Below, piece after piece: positions 26,900 through 36,357 of a stretch of DNA of 64,000 nt. Position 1 is the stretch's first letter, and the number at the start of each line of letters is the position of its first letter. This DNA is from Planctomycetaceae bacterium (GTDB lineage: Bacteria; Planctomycetota; Planctomycetia; Pirellulales; Pirellulaceae): assembly GCA_024642205.1 (NCBI GenBank), contig JAHEBQ010000005.1, positions 95,160-159,159 of the forward strand. The letters are read 5' to 3'. A program made the position numbers and the translations under genes. Below the pieces are notes generated by a model. It was not told the DNA's origin, made no database searches, and was given only the letters and a program-made list of their open reading frames with translations.

Positions 26900-29185
26900 C
26901 TATTTCTCGCCGATTGCAATCAGGCTGTCCTGTGTCCGAAAGTAGATGACACCTTCAGAAATGGCCGGAGTGGCAAGGATTGAGTCACCGCATTGGTTCA
27001 CCGTAACCACTTCGAACTCACTCCCCGCTTTGACGACGACGACGCGACCGTCTTCTGCTGTCAAATAGAGGTGCCCGTCAGCGGCAACCGGTGATGCGGT
27101 GAAACTGAGACTGCCACCGGAGACTTTGATGCGTTCCTTGTAGGCGAGTTCGCCTGTCTCGGCGACGTAACAGGTCAAGATCCCGTTATTGCCACAGCAA
27201 TACAGATAATCGCCATACACGACCGGCGAAGGCATGTAGGGCCCGCCTCGTTTGACACTCCAGGGAATCGACGCGTTGGTCAGGGTATCGTCGTCCAGGC
27301 TGATGTCGCCGCGAGCGTCCGGCCGGATGGCATAAATGGGCTGAATGGGTGAATAGCCACTGGCGACAAAAATCAGGTTGTGAGCCACAAACGGAGTGGG
27401 CACGACGATCTCCGAATGACCTTTGAGTGACCAGAGTAACTTGCCGTCGCGGACATCGTACCCGCGAGCCGATTTCGTACCGCCGGTGATCAGCATTGGC
27501 GTTTCGCCAAACTCGTGCACCGTGGGAGTGGACCAAGTCGGAATTTCATCCCGGTCGGTGCGCCAGTTTTCATCACCGGAATTCAAATCAAACGCGGCCA
27601 CAAACGACTGGCCCTGAATATCACATTGCACGATCACCTGTTGCCTGAAGATGATAGGAGAACTTCCAAAACCCCATTGATACCCGGGATCGTAAAACCA
27701 ACCGCTATCCAACAAACCCAAGTTTTTTTTCCATAACAAATCACCGTCATTCGAAAAACAAAACAGCCCTTCGCTTCCGAAAAATGCGACCACGTGTTCG
27801 CCATCAGCCGCCACGGTCGGATTGGCATGGGACGATTTCGCGTGCCGCTTGACCGCTGGCTTGACTTTGTTTGCCGTCTTCTCCCAGATCAACTCGCCGG
27901 TGAATTTGGAAAAGCACAGCACTTTGAATTCATATTCCCGATCATCTTCGATCGAATCGACATCTCCATACAAGCCGATTTTCAATTTACTTGCGTCCCC
28001 CTCCGAAACCGCCGTAGTGAGGTACAGGTGATCGCCCCAGATCGTGGGGCACGATAGTCCCAGGCCCGCCAGCGGCGTTTTCCATTTCAAGTTTTCATCA
28101 GCTGGTGCTTCCATGTCACCACTGACTTTCCACTCGATCGGTGGATTTTGCCCGTCGGCGACTCCCCGAGCCCCGTGGCCGCGAAAACCTGGCCAATTCG
28201 GAGAAGACACAGCCAGGTCGGACCTGGTTGATTCAACCTTCGAAGGGCCTGGTCTCGGCGACTTCGTAACAGCCTCCTTTTCCTCCATTGATTTATCGGG
28301 AGTTGAGTCAACGGTCGTCGCCGTGCTGCGAACCATTCTTGTCTCGTTCGATCCGGAGGCAAAAACCAGTCCTGTGATCGAATCCTGGTCGATTTCGAAC
28401 CGAATCTCTGCCTGACCCATCGTGAACTCGTGTTCCCCGACGTGGATCAACGCCGTTTTTTCGCCGCCATCGAACTCCAATGTCAACGTCCTATCCTCGG
28501 CCTGGACATGGACGGAAAATCGGTCTCCCTGGTATTTGCCCGTGTATTTCTTTGACGATTCGGCGGTGAGTTCGTCAAACTCAACCGGTTCCGGAAGTTT
28601 GAGCCCTTCAAAAAGCGTCAGCAGTTTCGCCTGCTTTTCCGAGTCCTTCATGCGCAACACCGCCTTGCGAGCTTTGATTAAGCCAGCCTGGGAGACTACC
28701 CCCAGCTTCAAAATCTCGTTGGCGTAGTCTGTATCATCACCGGCAATCGCCCCGTTGAATATTGCATCTGCACCTTCACCCCCATTTTCCAGCAATAACA
28801 GCACGATTTTTTGGTTACCGGACTGAGCCCAGGTCATCGGCGTTGCTTTGTAGAAGGTATCTTGAGCGTTGGGGTCCGAGCCATTTTCCAACAGGAATTT
28901 GACAATCTCTTCGTGCCCACGATCACAGGCAAAAAACAACGCGGTCGCGCCATAATCTGTCTTGGCATCAACGTTGACGCCAGAATCGACCGCCGTTTTG
29001 ACACCCGCGAGGTCGCCTTCACGAGCCGCTTTGAAAAGCAATTCCTGACCTGCCGTCGACCTGTTTACGTTCTCTTTCAAGGAACGATCCTGAGCATGAA
29101 CGCTGGCGAACGAAAAACCCAAAACCAGGATCAGTTCGAATGCTGCCATCGGCACCCACTCGCGGGAATTCGAAAAACCGTTCAT
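26900..29185 (-). CDS. Exported ankyrin-repeat / PQQ-like beta-propeller fusion protein
   Basis: A 761-residue protein. The N-terminal signal ends near residue 32 (ELILVLGFSFASVHAQ). Ankyrin repeats follow at about 45-140 (AAREGDLAGVKTAVDSGVNVDA; DRGHEEIVKFLLENGSDPNA). A middle domain at about 200-290 has KYTGKYQGDRFSVHV. The C-terminal PQQ-type propeller runs from about 330, opening with NWPGFRGHGARGVADGQNPP and showing blades such as GDHLYLTTAVSEG and GDYLYCCGNNGILTCY. The propeller form is the common planctomycete outer-membrane-assembly-like type; no quinone-binding catalytic residues were identified. GAGG about 7 bp before ATG 29185 supports this start over 29221. It ends 89 bp from the convergent fhcB. 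Confidence 0.88.
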   Translation of the reverse strand: MNGFSNSREWVPMAAFELILVLGFSFASVHAQDRSLKENVNRSTAGQELLFKAAREGDLAGVKTAVDSGVNVDAKTDYGATALFFACDRGHEEIVKFLLENGSDPNAQDTFYKATPMTWAQSGNQKIVLLLLENGGEGADAIFNGAIAGDDTDYANEILKLGVVSQAGLIKARKAVLRMKDSEKQAKLLTLFEGLKLPEPVEFDELTAESSKKYTGKYQGDRFSVHVQAEDRTLTLEFDGGEKTALIHVGEHEFTMGQAEIRFEIDQDSITGLVFASGSNETRMVRSTATTVDSTPDKSMEEKEAVTKSPRPGPSKVESTRSDLAVSSPNWPGFRGHGARGVADGQNPPIEWKVSGDMEAPADENLKWKTPLAGLGLSCPTIWGDHLYLTTAVSEGDASKLKIGLYGDVDSIEDDREYEFKVLCFSKFTGELIWEKTANKVKPAVKRHAKSSHANPTVAADGEHVVAFFGSEGLFCFSNDGDLLWKKNLGLLDSGWFYDPGYQWGFGSSPIIFRQQVIVQCDIQGQSFVAAFDLNSGDENWRTDRDEIPTWSTPTVHEFGETPMLITGGTKSARGYDVRDGKLLWSLKGHSEIVVPTPFVAHNLIFVASGYSPIQPIYAIRPDARGDISLDDDTLTNASIPWSVKRGGPYMPSPVVYGDYLYCCGNNGILTCYVAETGELAYKERIKVSGGSLSFTASPVAADGHLYLTAEDGRVVVVKAGSEFEVVTVNQCGDSILATPAISEGVIYFRTQDSLIAIGEK

Positions 29186-29253
29186 TGAGACCTCATTGCA
29201 AATAGCGAAAAAAACGGACACGCGCGAATGACACGCGACCGACGGAATTCGTG

Positions 29254-30507
29254 TTAATCTAAGAACAACGGCTTGAGATGTCGTTCATAGAGGTTCTCCG
29301 TCACATTGCGGCTGATCGATGCTTCGCATTCATCCAGCATCTGCAAATACCGATCCCCCAGTTTTGCGGCGATCTTGTATCCAACGTGCAGCAACTGTCG
29401 AAACGAAGCGTTAAACTCCGGGTGGTTCGGATCATGACGAAGCGCGTTGACGAATTGTTCGGACGACCAACGATTGACTTCGTCAGGAGAAGGGAGTTTT
29501 TCCGGGTCAATGTCGATCACGGTGGCATAGGGCTGGCAAAGCGCATCGGAATTGGCAAATGCCTGGGAGTAGACTTCTTTGGCCAGTCCAAGCCCTGATC
29601 CACCTGCTTCGGCCAGTCCAATCAGCTCCTCCAACCAGGTTGTCCCTGCCGTCTTGATGTGCAACCCGGCACCCGTTTTCTCGAGAGCCCGTCGAATCGG
29701 CCCGTAGATAGAAAACTTGTCGCTGCCGGAGTGCACGCTAAGTTTCAAATTCGCGGGCAAGCGATACCGTTCAACGGCGTAGGAAATCACGGCCAGATCG
29801 TCTTCAAACTCTTTTTCGAACTGTGCCACGTCTCCCACGTAGTCGACACCTTTGTTGAATCGTCCGGTAAACTTCGGAGCAATTGTCTGAATCGGAATTC
29901 CCTCCTTGGCAATCGCGGCAAGAATCACAAGTAACTCTGGAGGTGTTTGCGGGCTGTCGGTTTCATCCATCGAAACTTCGGTTACAAAATTTCCTGCGCC
30001 GATCTTGCTGACGATATAGCGATAGATTTCGCCTGCCAGCTGAACGGCTTTCAAGTATTTTCCTGCCGTTACCGCGATTGACTCGCGCGACATGACCAGG
30101 GGTTCGGAAATTCCGGAGATCGTAAGCGTACCCACCAGCTCTGGCACCGAATCGATAAAAGCGCTGACGGCCGCTTCGTCGGCTGGAGATCCAATCGCGT
30201 CGGCGACGTCAATCGTGTAGAAATCGCTGCTGTCAAGAAAAGGATCGACAATTTTCAGGTTGATGTGATCCGCATCCACGTAATGCGACTTGTGCCAACC
30301 CAAGTCCCGGACCGCAGCGTCGGCCGCAGCGCGGCAACTGCCGACTTCCGAGCCAATCGTTTGATGTTCACGATTGGATTTATTCCAGACGGGCACGATC
30401 TCGACACCTTGCTCGGCGGCCTTCATGATCGCTGCGAGTTGTGCTTTTCCCTGGTGCGCGAACCGATCGCCCACGCCAAACGAGAATTTTTCGATAGTCA
30501 ATGCCAT
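29254..30507 (-). CDS. uxaE: Tagaturonate epimerase-like protein (UxaE family)
   Basis: UxaE converts D-tagaturonate to D-fructuronate in uronate catabolism. The 417-residue product opens with FSFGVGDRFAHQGKAQLAA. It has VEIVPVWNKSNREHQTIGSE, GWHKSHYVDADHINLK, DSSDFYTIDVADAIGS, then NFVTEVSMDETDSPQTPPE and KLSVHSGSDKFSIYGPI, consistent with a metal-dependent TIM barrel whose His, Asp and Glu residues would bind metal. ATG at 30507 is chosen because AGGAA lies about 7 bp upstream; a frame to 30696 adds 63 unlike residues. It is the last gene of a minus-strand set with two zinc dehydrogenases and an epimerase. Family naming is from memory of conserved patterns. Confidence 0.75.
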   Translation of the reverse strand: MALTIEKFSFGVGDRFAHQGKAQLAAIMKAAEQGVEIVPVWNKSNREHQTIGSEVGSCRAAADAAVRDLGWHKSHYVDADHINLKIVDPFLDSSDFYTIDVADAIGSPADEAAVSAFIDSVPELVGTLTISGISEPLVMSRESIAVTAGKYLKAVQLAGEIYRYIVSKIGAGNFVTEVSMDETDSPQTPPELLVILAAIAKEGIPIQTIAPKFTGRFNKGVDYVGDVAQFEKEFEDDLAVISYAVERYRLPANLKLSVHSGSDKFSIYGPIRRALEKTGAGLHIKTAGTTWLEELIGLAEAGGSGLGLAKEVYSQAFANSDALCQPYATVIDIDPEKLPSPDEVNRWSSEQFVNALRHDPNHPEFNASFRQLLHVGYKIAAKLGDRYLQMLDECEASISRNVTENLYERHLKPLFLD

Positions 30508-30613
30508 GCCGAGTTCCTGATTGTTGAATGAACCACTGTCATCGTTTAAGGGTCGTTGCGCGGAAAATGTTGCTCCGGTCGCAGAGCAACAGGTCAACAG
30601 CTCCGGAAAAGAG

Positions 30614-31633
30614 CTACCTGTCCAGGTCAATTTGAATTTTTGTAATACCGGCTGGATCCGCGGCCCAGGCGTCCATTGCCGCCGGAGCATCGACAAGCGA
30701 AACGGTTTTCGTAATCACGGCTTCCAGCGGAAATTTCCCGGCTTCGAGCATCGCGATCACGTCGCGAAAATCCTGCGGAAGCGCGTTTCGAGAACCGCGT
30801 ATGTCCAGCTCCTTGAGAACAAACAGTTTCGTTTCATATTCGATCGGGGTCTTGGCCCAACCAATGTAGACCACACGTCCCGCGAAACAGACTTCTTCCA
30901 CGGCCATCCGGTACGTCAACGGGTGACCGACCGCTTCGATGACGACGTCGGGACCTTGCCCGTCGGTAAGCGATTTCAACCGCTGACTCACGTCTTCAGT
31001 CCGGGAATTGATGAACTCACTGGCGCCACAGGCCTTGGCAACCGAAGCCTTGCCGTCTTCAATATCGATCGCGATTACCCGGGCACCGCGAAAGTTTGCC
31101 CCGGCGATCACACCCAATCCGATCGCTCCGCATCCAATGACGGCGACCGTATCGGCACTCACAACCTGGCCACGAGCCACGGCGTGGAACCCTACGGTCA
31201 ACGGTTCGACGAGTGCAAGCTCCTGCAGCGAGAGCGTTTTCGATGCCATCAGTTTTTCGACGGGAGCGGTGGCGTATTCGCACATCATCCCTTCGCGCTG
31301 CACACCCAACGTCTGGTTTTTCATACAGCAGTTAAACCGTTTTTTTTGACAAGCCGAGCACTCTCCGCAGCTAGAGTAGGGAATCACCAGGACTTCCTGC
31401 CCGACGTTCCAGCCCGTCACTCCCGCACCCAATCCGGCAATCGTCGCTCCAATTTCGTGACCTGGGACGCGAGGATACGTCACCAACGGGTTCAGCCCCT
31501 TGAATGCCCCCAGGTCGCTGCCACAGTATCCCACTCGGTTGATTTTGAGAAGAACTTCGCCAGGGTGGGGTACAGGCATTTCCCTTTCCGACAAACAGAC
31601 TTTGCCGGGCCCGGTAATTTCAATTGCTTTCAT
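30614..31633 (-). CDS. Zinc-binding alcohol dehydrogenase, candidate L-galactonate 5-dehydrogenase
   Basis: Medium-chain dehydrogenase/reductase, 339 residues. The catalytic zinc ligands are C37 (GYCGSD) and H59-E60 (PGHE). The structural zinc cysteines are C89, C92, C95 and C103. The Rossmann motif is [17 protein letters not shown] near residue 165. It resembles sorbitol and L-threonine dehydrogenases and sugar-acid dehydrogenases of the L-galactonate/L-idonate type. ATG at 31633 starts the family N-terminus ([14 protein letters not shown]). Between the tagaturonate-epimerase-like gene and an epimerase, a role in oxidising L-galactonate at C5 to tagaturonate is plausible. This is inference from neighbours, not from residues. 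Confidence 0.9.
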   Translation of the reverse strand: MKAIEITGPGKVCLSEREMPVPHPGEVLLKINRVGYCGSDLGAFKGLNPLVTYPRVPGHEIGATIAGLGAGVTGWNVGQEVLVIPYSSCGECSACQKKRFNCCMKNQTLGVQREGMMCEYATAPVEKLMASKTLSLQELALVEPLTVGFHAVARGQVVSADTVAVIGCGAIGLGVIAGANFRGARVIAIDIEDGKASVAKACGASEFINSRTEDVSQRLKSLTDGQGPDVVIEAVGHPLTYRMAVEEVCFAGRVVYIGWAKTPIEYETKLFVLKELDIRGSRNALPQDFRDVIAMLEAGKFPLEAVITKTVSLVDAPAAMDAWAADPAGITKIQIDLDR

Positions 31634-31677
31634 ACAACATGCTTTTGACGGAAAAAAGGTAAATGATTGGCTCACGG

Positions 31678-32706
31678 TCAAATCTTGATTTTTCCCTGAG
31701 GAGCCATTTTTTGAAACCGCGATATTGTGTTACGAATGCCTTCGGCAATGTCAGTCTTCGGCAATCCCGGAAACTGAGCTTCGATTGCCGAGTCATCCAA
31801 GTCACAAACGAACAGGTTGGGAGTTGCCTCCGGAGCGATTCCGGTTTCCAGAAAACCGGCCAAGCCCATTTCGGTCGCAACGCCCCGAATGGAATCCAGG
31901 AATTCTGTCACGTCGATCGTTTTACCTTTGATATTGAAAGCCCGGCAGCCTTCAAAAGGCAACATGCAGACGCCTGCAAAATGCGCCCCGACATCCTCGA
32001 CGTAATGATAGTTTTCGCGGCCGCGGTAAGGCATCAAGGAGGGAATGGTCTCACCCTGTTGGGCGCCGATCACCAGCAACTTGATCACCCTGGTGGGGGC
32101 GGACGTGGTGCCCTGATCCCGACCCGGTCCATACGTTGTGTTGAGTCGAAGGGAGACGGTCGGAATTCCGGTCTGCTGATGGAACAACGCTGCCAGATGT
32201 TCACCGGCAACCTTCCAAACTCCGTACAGATTCGGAGGAGCAAGCTGCGCATGCTCAGGAACCATGGGACCAGGATACATTGCCCGTTTCCCATACACGG
32301 CTCCTGAACTCGCAAACACAAATCGTTTCAGTGGTGTATCCAGTTCGGCAATCATCCGAAACAGGTGCATCGTACCGGTCAGATTGATCGCCACTCCTTT
32401 ATCCGGATGGGCATCGCAAGCCGGACTTTGCAGGGCCCCAAGATGAATGAAATGACTCGGACGAAACTGGTGAATCGCATGGTGCAGTGATTTGTTTTCG
32501 CCAATGTCAACTCTTGTAAAAGCGAGCTTCCCATCGTTGACGTGCTTTTGAAGCATGTCGCCAAACCAGATCTCCAGCTGGTCGGGATTGTTTGACCGGC
32601 TGGCGATCAGGATTTGTTCGATTTGGTTCCCATACCGGGTCAGCAGTTGATGGACCGTCGCAGCGCCGATGCAGCCGGTACCGCCAGTGACAAAAATTCT
32701 GGCCAC
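31678..32706 (-). CDS. NAD-dependent epimerase/dehydratase (extended SDR)
   Basis: A 342-residue extended short-chain dehydrogenase. The nucleotide-binding motif is [12 protein letters not shown] at residues 7-18. The catalytic Ser is in [12 protein letters not shown] and the Tyr-Lys pair in [23 protein letters not shown] and the C-terminal [14 protein letters not shown] are typical of sugar or sugar-acid active members. The start is GTG at 32706 with AAGGA 7 bp before it. The enzyme may act on a sugar acid or nucleotide sugar; family members include 4-epimerases and D-erythronate or uronate dehydrogenases. The position in the sugar-acid cluster suggests a free sugar acid. Confidence 0.88.
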   Translation of the reverse strand: MARIFVTGGTGCIGAATVHQLLTRYGNQIEQILIASRSNNPDQLEIWFGDMLQKHVNDGKLAFTRVDIGENKSLHHAIHQFRPSHFIHLGALQSPACDAHPDKGVAINLTGTMHLFRMIAELDTPLKRFVFASSGAVYGKRAMYPGPMVPEHAQLAPPNLYGVWKVAGEHLAALFHQQTGIPTVSLRLNTTYGPGRDQGTTSAPTRVIKLLVIGAQQGETIPSLMPYRGRENYHYVEDVGAHFAGVCMLPFEGCRAFNIKGKTIDVTEFLDSIRGVATEMGLAGFLETGIAPEATPNLFVCDLDDSAIEAQFPGLPKTDIAEGIRNTISRFQKMAPQGKIKI

Positions 32707-32858
32707 GTTGTTTCCTTATTCGGTTGTTGGGGCTCGTTGTGGAATAATTGAAGTAATCGCCGGGAACAAATGGTTGGAGAATTGGACGGCCAGGTCGCGA
32801 AAGCTCCGGCTGCAGTGACTTTTCCTCATTGGAACTTCGTGCTCATGAATCGGTCTGC

Positions 32859-33992
32859 TCACGCGTTGATCGCCAAAATTGCCTTCGGCGTCTTTGCCAT
32901 GATCGACTCTTCCATCGCCTCGACAACGTGATCGAAAGAATACTGCTGCGAGTAGACTTCAACCGGAAATACTCCGCGTTGCAGCAAGGCCTGGGCGGTT
33001 TCAAAGTCCTCGCGACTGGAGCCCATGACACCCTGCATCGATTGGCCTGAACGGGTGAATGCGGTTGCGTCAAACTTGACGTCGGAGCCGAAGGTGGCAA
33101 TGACGCAAATGTGACCTTCCAGTTGAACCGAGAGTCCGGCATTCCCCAGCGCGGGTGGAAAACCGGAACATTCGATCAAGCAATCCACGGTACCGTTCTC
33201 ATACGTATCGCCAAATCGCCGTCCATCGAGGTCTTCGATTCCGGCAGACAGCTGTTCATGCAATGGACTCTCTTCTGAAACGACGATCGGGATAAACCCT
33301 CGTTCCTCCGCCAGCTTCAACCGCACGTTTCGATCCCGCTCAACTCCCGTAACCGCGACACGAGCGCCCGCGGCGCGGGCAAGCTCCGCTGCCATCAAAC
33401 CAATGATCCCACAGCCCGAGACAACGACATCCATTCCGGGCTGGATATTGGACTTTCGGTGAATTCCCTGTGCGACAACCGACAACGGTTCGACGACTGA
33501 GCCCTGAAGTGCGGTCAGACCTTCGGCCAAAATCATGCAGCGGCCAACGTCGACCACCATACGTTGAGCCATCGCGCCATCTCGGTGAAAACCGAAAATT
33601 TTCTTTTTGCGGCAGTAGTTCGGACGGCCGCGACGACAACCGCGACAACCCAGGTCACCACAACCGCGCATCGGAATAATACATACAACGTCCCCGAGTT
33701 TGAGTCCGTCGACGCCTTCGGTGTCTGGGCCAAATCCGACGATTCGACCGCTCGCTTCGTGCCCGATGGTTCGCGGCCGCTGGACCCACGTGAAATTTGG
33801 TTTACCCGTACTCGCACTGTTGTCAGATCCACAGATCCCTACAAATATCGGTTCGACGATCACTTCGCCCTTGGCTGGCTCAGCCAAGGTAACGTCTTCC
33901 ACCGCCAGGTTGCGGGTCACGGAACCATCAGGTTTGCCTGGATCGATATATGCGGTTCCGTTCAACCGGAGGGCTCGGATGGTATCAGTCAC
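32859..33992 (-). CDS. Second zinc-dependent medium-chain dehydrogenase
   Basis: A 377-residue MDR protein. Catalytic zinc ligands lie in VGICGSDN and TIGHEASG. The structural lobe, MRGCGDLGCRGCRRGRPNYC, has the cysteine pattern for the second zinc. The Rossmann motif is VVVSGCGIIGLMAAELA. It is larger than the neighbour dehydrogenase, with an insertion after the Rossmann fold (about residues 238-256). The start is uncertain: GTG at 33992 matches the family length, and ATG at 34037 adds a Cys-rich 15 residues. It is the first gene of the minus-strand set and is divergent from the aldo/keto reductase. A sugar-alcohol or sugar-acid substrate is inferred. Confidence 0.87.
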   Translation of the reverse strand: MTDTIRALRLNGTAYIDPGKPDGSVTRNLAVEDVTLAEPAKGEVIVEPIFVGICGSDNSASTGKPNFTWVQRPRTIGHEASGRIVGFGPDTEGVDGLKLGDVVCIIPMRGCGDLGCRGCRRGRPNYCRKKKIFGFHRDGAMAQRMVVDVGRCMILAEGLTALQGSVVEPLSVVAQGIHRKSNIQPGMDVVVSGCGIIGLMAAELARAAGARVAVTGVERDRNVRLKLAEERGFIPIVVSEESPLHEQLSAGIEDLDGRRFGDTYENGTVDCLIECSGFPPALGNAGLSVQLEGHICVIATFGSDVKFDATAFTRSGQSMQGVMGSSREDFETAQALLQRGVFPVEVYSQQYSFDHVVEAMEESIMAKTPKAILAINA

Positions 33993-34335
33993 GACTTGTT
34001 TTTGCTCCAAAGAGGCACAGGCACAGGAATGAAACACGAGATTCTAGCTGGATTCCCTTTCGTCGGCGAGTCGCGAGAACGACCCAAACCACAAACTCCA
34101 AGGCAGATTTTGAACAAAAAAACAAAACGAAGTCGAATCCAATTCGCGTTTGCCACAGGAAGATGTTTCGTGATCAGGGGAACTTTCCCGTTTTTGTCGG
34201 GGTAGATTGGTTTGCGTTTCACCATTCGGGCTTCCCGGAATGTCCCGGTCGGTTACCGTGACTTTCGAGAGAACAAAAGTTGCTTAGAATGCGGGTTCTC
34301 AATCAACGAACTCGTTCCAATTGAATCAAAAAAAC
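33993..34335. promoter_or_regulatory. Divergent control region of the sugar-acid cluster
   Basis: About 340 bp separate the divergent dehydrogenase and aldo/keto reductase. TGCTTAGAAT at 34281-34290 contains TAGAAT, a good -10 hexamer, about 50 bp before the reductase ATG; no clear -35 is seen. The same ten bases occur before the acetyltransferase gene at 43699-43708. I see no coding frame, tRNA or strong palindrome in this stretch. Confidence 0.4.
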
Positions 34336-35274
34336 ATGGAAACGCGAAAACTTGGCGATACCGGCATGGACGTCTCGGTGCTTTCATTTGGCGCATCCTC
34401 TCTGGGTGCAGAATTCCGAAAAATCGATCTCAACGAAGCCGTCCAAAGCGTTCACGTCGCCCTGGACCAGGGAATGAACCTGATTGACAGTTCGCCCTAC
34501 TATGGGCGCGGACTTTCAGAGTCGCTGCTGGGTTTCGCACTTGATGGGATTCCGCGTGACAGTTATTACCTGGGTACGAAACTTGGCCGATACGCGCCTA
34601 CGCACTTCGATTTTTCGGCTCGGCGCGTTCGGGAAAGCGTCGACATCAGCCTTGAGAGAATGAGGACCGATTACCTCGACATTATCCTGTGTCACGATAT
34701 CGAGTTTGTTGACATGAATCAGATCTGGGAAGAAACGATTCCCGAATTGCAAAAAATCAAACAGGCTGGAAAAGTCAGGAACATCGGAGTCTCCGGCTAC
34801 CCGATGAAGATTTTCCGAGAGGCGTCAGCCAACGCGGACATCGATGTTATTTTGTCGTACAATCACTACACGCTTCAAAATACGATGTTGGCAGGCCTCG
34901 TGGACGAAATGAACTCCAAAGGAATTGGTGTGATGAATGCTGCCCCGTTCAGTGCTCGACTTTTAACCAACGCACCGCTTCCAGCCTGGCACAAATCGAC
35001 CCCTGCTGTGCGAGAGATATGCAAAAAGGCTGCTGACCACTGCACTGCCGCCGGCATCGACATCGCGAAACTGGCACTTCAGTTTTCGATCGCCAACCCA
35101 AGCATGGCAACGTGCATCACTGGTTCCGCGAACCCGCAGCGCGTCGCCCAATGGTGTAAGTGGCTTCAGGATCCGTTGGACGAACAACTGGTCAAGGAAG
35201 TCCAGGAAATCCTGGCTCCGATTCACAATTGGTTTTACGTCGAGTGCCTCCCGGAAAATAGCGACGTTGTTTAA
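34336..35274 (+). CDS. Aldo/keto reductase, L-galactose/L-fucose dehydrogenase-like
   Basis: A 312-residue AKR TIM-barrel enzyme using NAD(P). The catalytic tetrad is intact: D51 and Y56 in DSSPYYGRG, K82 in GTKLGRY and H120 in ILCHDIE. The N-terminus METRKLGDTGMDVSVLSFGASSLG and the YLDIILCHDIEFVDMNQIWEE segment resemble the branch with plant L-galactose dehydrogenase and bacterial L-fucose dehydrogenases. Such enzymes oxidise C1 of a free aldose to a lactone. ATG at 34336 is used; TTG at 34321 adds 5 residues. The lactonase-type amidohydrolase follows 65 bp downstream, which fits an oxidation-then-hydrolysis order. The sugar (L-galactose or L-fucose) is inferred. Confidence 0.9.
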   Translation: METRKLGDTGMDVSVLSFGASSLGAEFRKIDLNEAVQSVHVALDQGMNLIDSSPYYGRGLSESLLGFALDGIPRDSYYLGTKLGRYAPTHFDFSARRVRESVDISLERMRTDYLDIILCHDIEFVDMNQIWEETIPELQKIKQAGKVRNIGVSGYPMKIFREASANADIDVILSYNHYTLQNTMLAGLVDEMNSKGIGVMNAAPFSARLLTNAPLPAWHKSTPAVREICKKAADHCTAAGIDIAKLALQFSIANPSMATCITGSANPQRVAQWCKWLQDPLDEQLVKEVQEILAPIHNWFYVECLPENSDVV

Positions 35275-35339
35275 CGCGGAACGCAGAATCCAGAAAAGTG
35301 CCGACTCACACCGACCCGACAACGAGTACTGAACAACCG

Positions 35340-36182
35340 ATGATAATTGACTCCCACCACCACCTCTGGGATCGTACGCTGTCGCAGTTTGATCATTCCT
35401 GGCAGGAGAACGAGGGACTGGAAATCATCTGCAGGACATTCTTGCCCGAACACCTGAAACCGATGATGGATGCTGTCGGAGTCGACAAGACCGTTTTTGT
35501 TCAGACGCAACACAACGTCGCCGAGAACCGGTGGGTTCTGGACCTGGCCGGGGAACATGACTGGATCACGGGCGTTGTTGGCTGGGTAAATTTGTCCAGC
35601 TTGGACTGCGAATCGCAAGTCGAAGAATTCAAGAGTCACCCCAAATTTGTCGGTGTCCGTCATGTCGTCCAAGACGAACTCAACGACGACTTCATCATCC
35701 AGGAAGATGTGCTTCGAGGACTCGGCGTGTTGGAAAAACACGGACTTCCCTTCGACCTGCTGTTTTATGTCAAACATTTGAAGCACGCCGTGACGGTCGC
35801 CCGAAGATTTCCGAACCTGAAATTTGTGATTGATCATTTGGCCAAGCCGGACATCAGGGAAGCGAAAACCGATGGCTGGATCGAAAACTTGGCCGCGGCC
35901 GCGAATTGCGAAAACGTGTGGTGTAAACTCAGCGGGATGGTAACCGAAGCCGACTGGCAAAACTGGAAACCGGAAGACCTGAAGCCGTACGTGGAAACGG
36001 CACTGGAAAAATTTGGGGCGGAGCGATGCATGTTTGGCAGCGATTGGCCAGTCTGCGAGCTGGCAGCCAGCTATCAGCAGGTCTTCGACTCATTGATTTA
36101 TTGTATTGGCGGTGTTTCGGATGCGGAAAAAGCAAAAATCATGGGGCTCAACGCGATCCAGTTTTATGATCTGAAAATTTGA
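35340..36182 (+). CDS. Amidohydrolase-family lactonase (COG3618-like)
   Basis: A 280-residue metal-dependent TIM barrel. The HxH motif is in the opening MIIDSHHHLWD. Other elements are VVGWVNLSS, VIDHLAKP with the conserved His, VWCKLSGMVTEADW, and MFGSDWPVCEL with the metal-binding Asp. This set matches the family holding L-fuconolactonase, L-rhamnonolactonase and 2-pyrone-4,6-dicarboxylate lactonase. ATG at 35340 starts the family N-terminus; GTG at 35298 adds 14 unlike residues. Next to the aldo/keto reductase it most likely hydrolyses the aldonolactone the reductase makes. Confidence 0.9.
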   Translation: MIIDSHHHLWDRTLSQFDHSWQENEGLEIICRTFLPEHLKPMMDAVGVDKTVFVQTQHNVAENRWVLDLAGEHDWITGVVGWVNLSSLDCESQVEEFKSHPKFVGVRHVVQDELNDDFIIQEDVLRGLGVLEKHGLPFDLLFYVKHLKHAVTVARRFPNLKFVIDHLAKPDIREAKTDGWIENLAAAANCENVWCKLSGMVTEADWQNWKPEDLKPYVETALEKFGAERCMFGSDWPVCELAASYQQVFDSLIYCIGGVSDAEKAKIMGLNAIQFYDLKI

Positions 36183-36357
36183 CGCTAAAAAACGGCAATG
36201 GAGAGACATTTTGAGCTGATGAAATCGCTGCCTGGCGATCCTGTTCAGCGTTCATTTCCCAACCGACATGGTCGACACGATGATTCCTGCAATATTATAG
36301 GCCGGCGAGCGAATAAACTCGCGTGATCTTCAAGTCGTTCAACGCAATCCAGTTTTC

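Noticed and set aside
30521..31648. 375-codon plus-strand frame opposite the zinc dehydrogenase
   Set aside because: Antisense shadow of a gene with intact zinc ligands.
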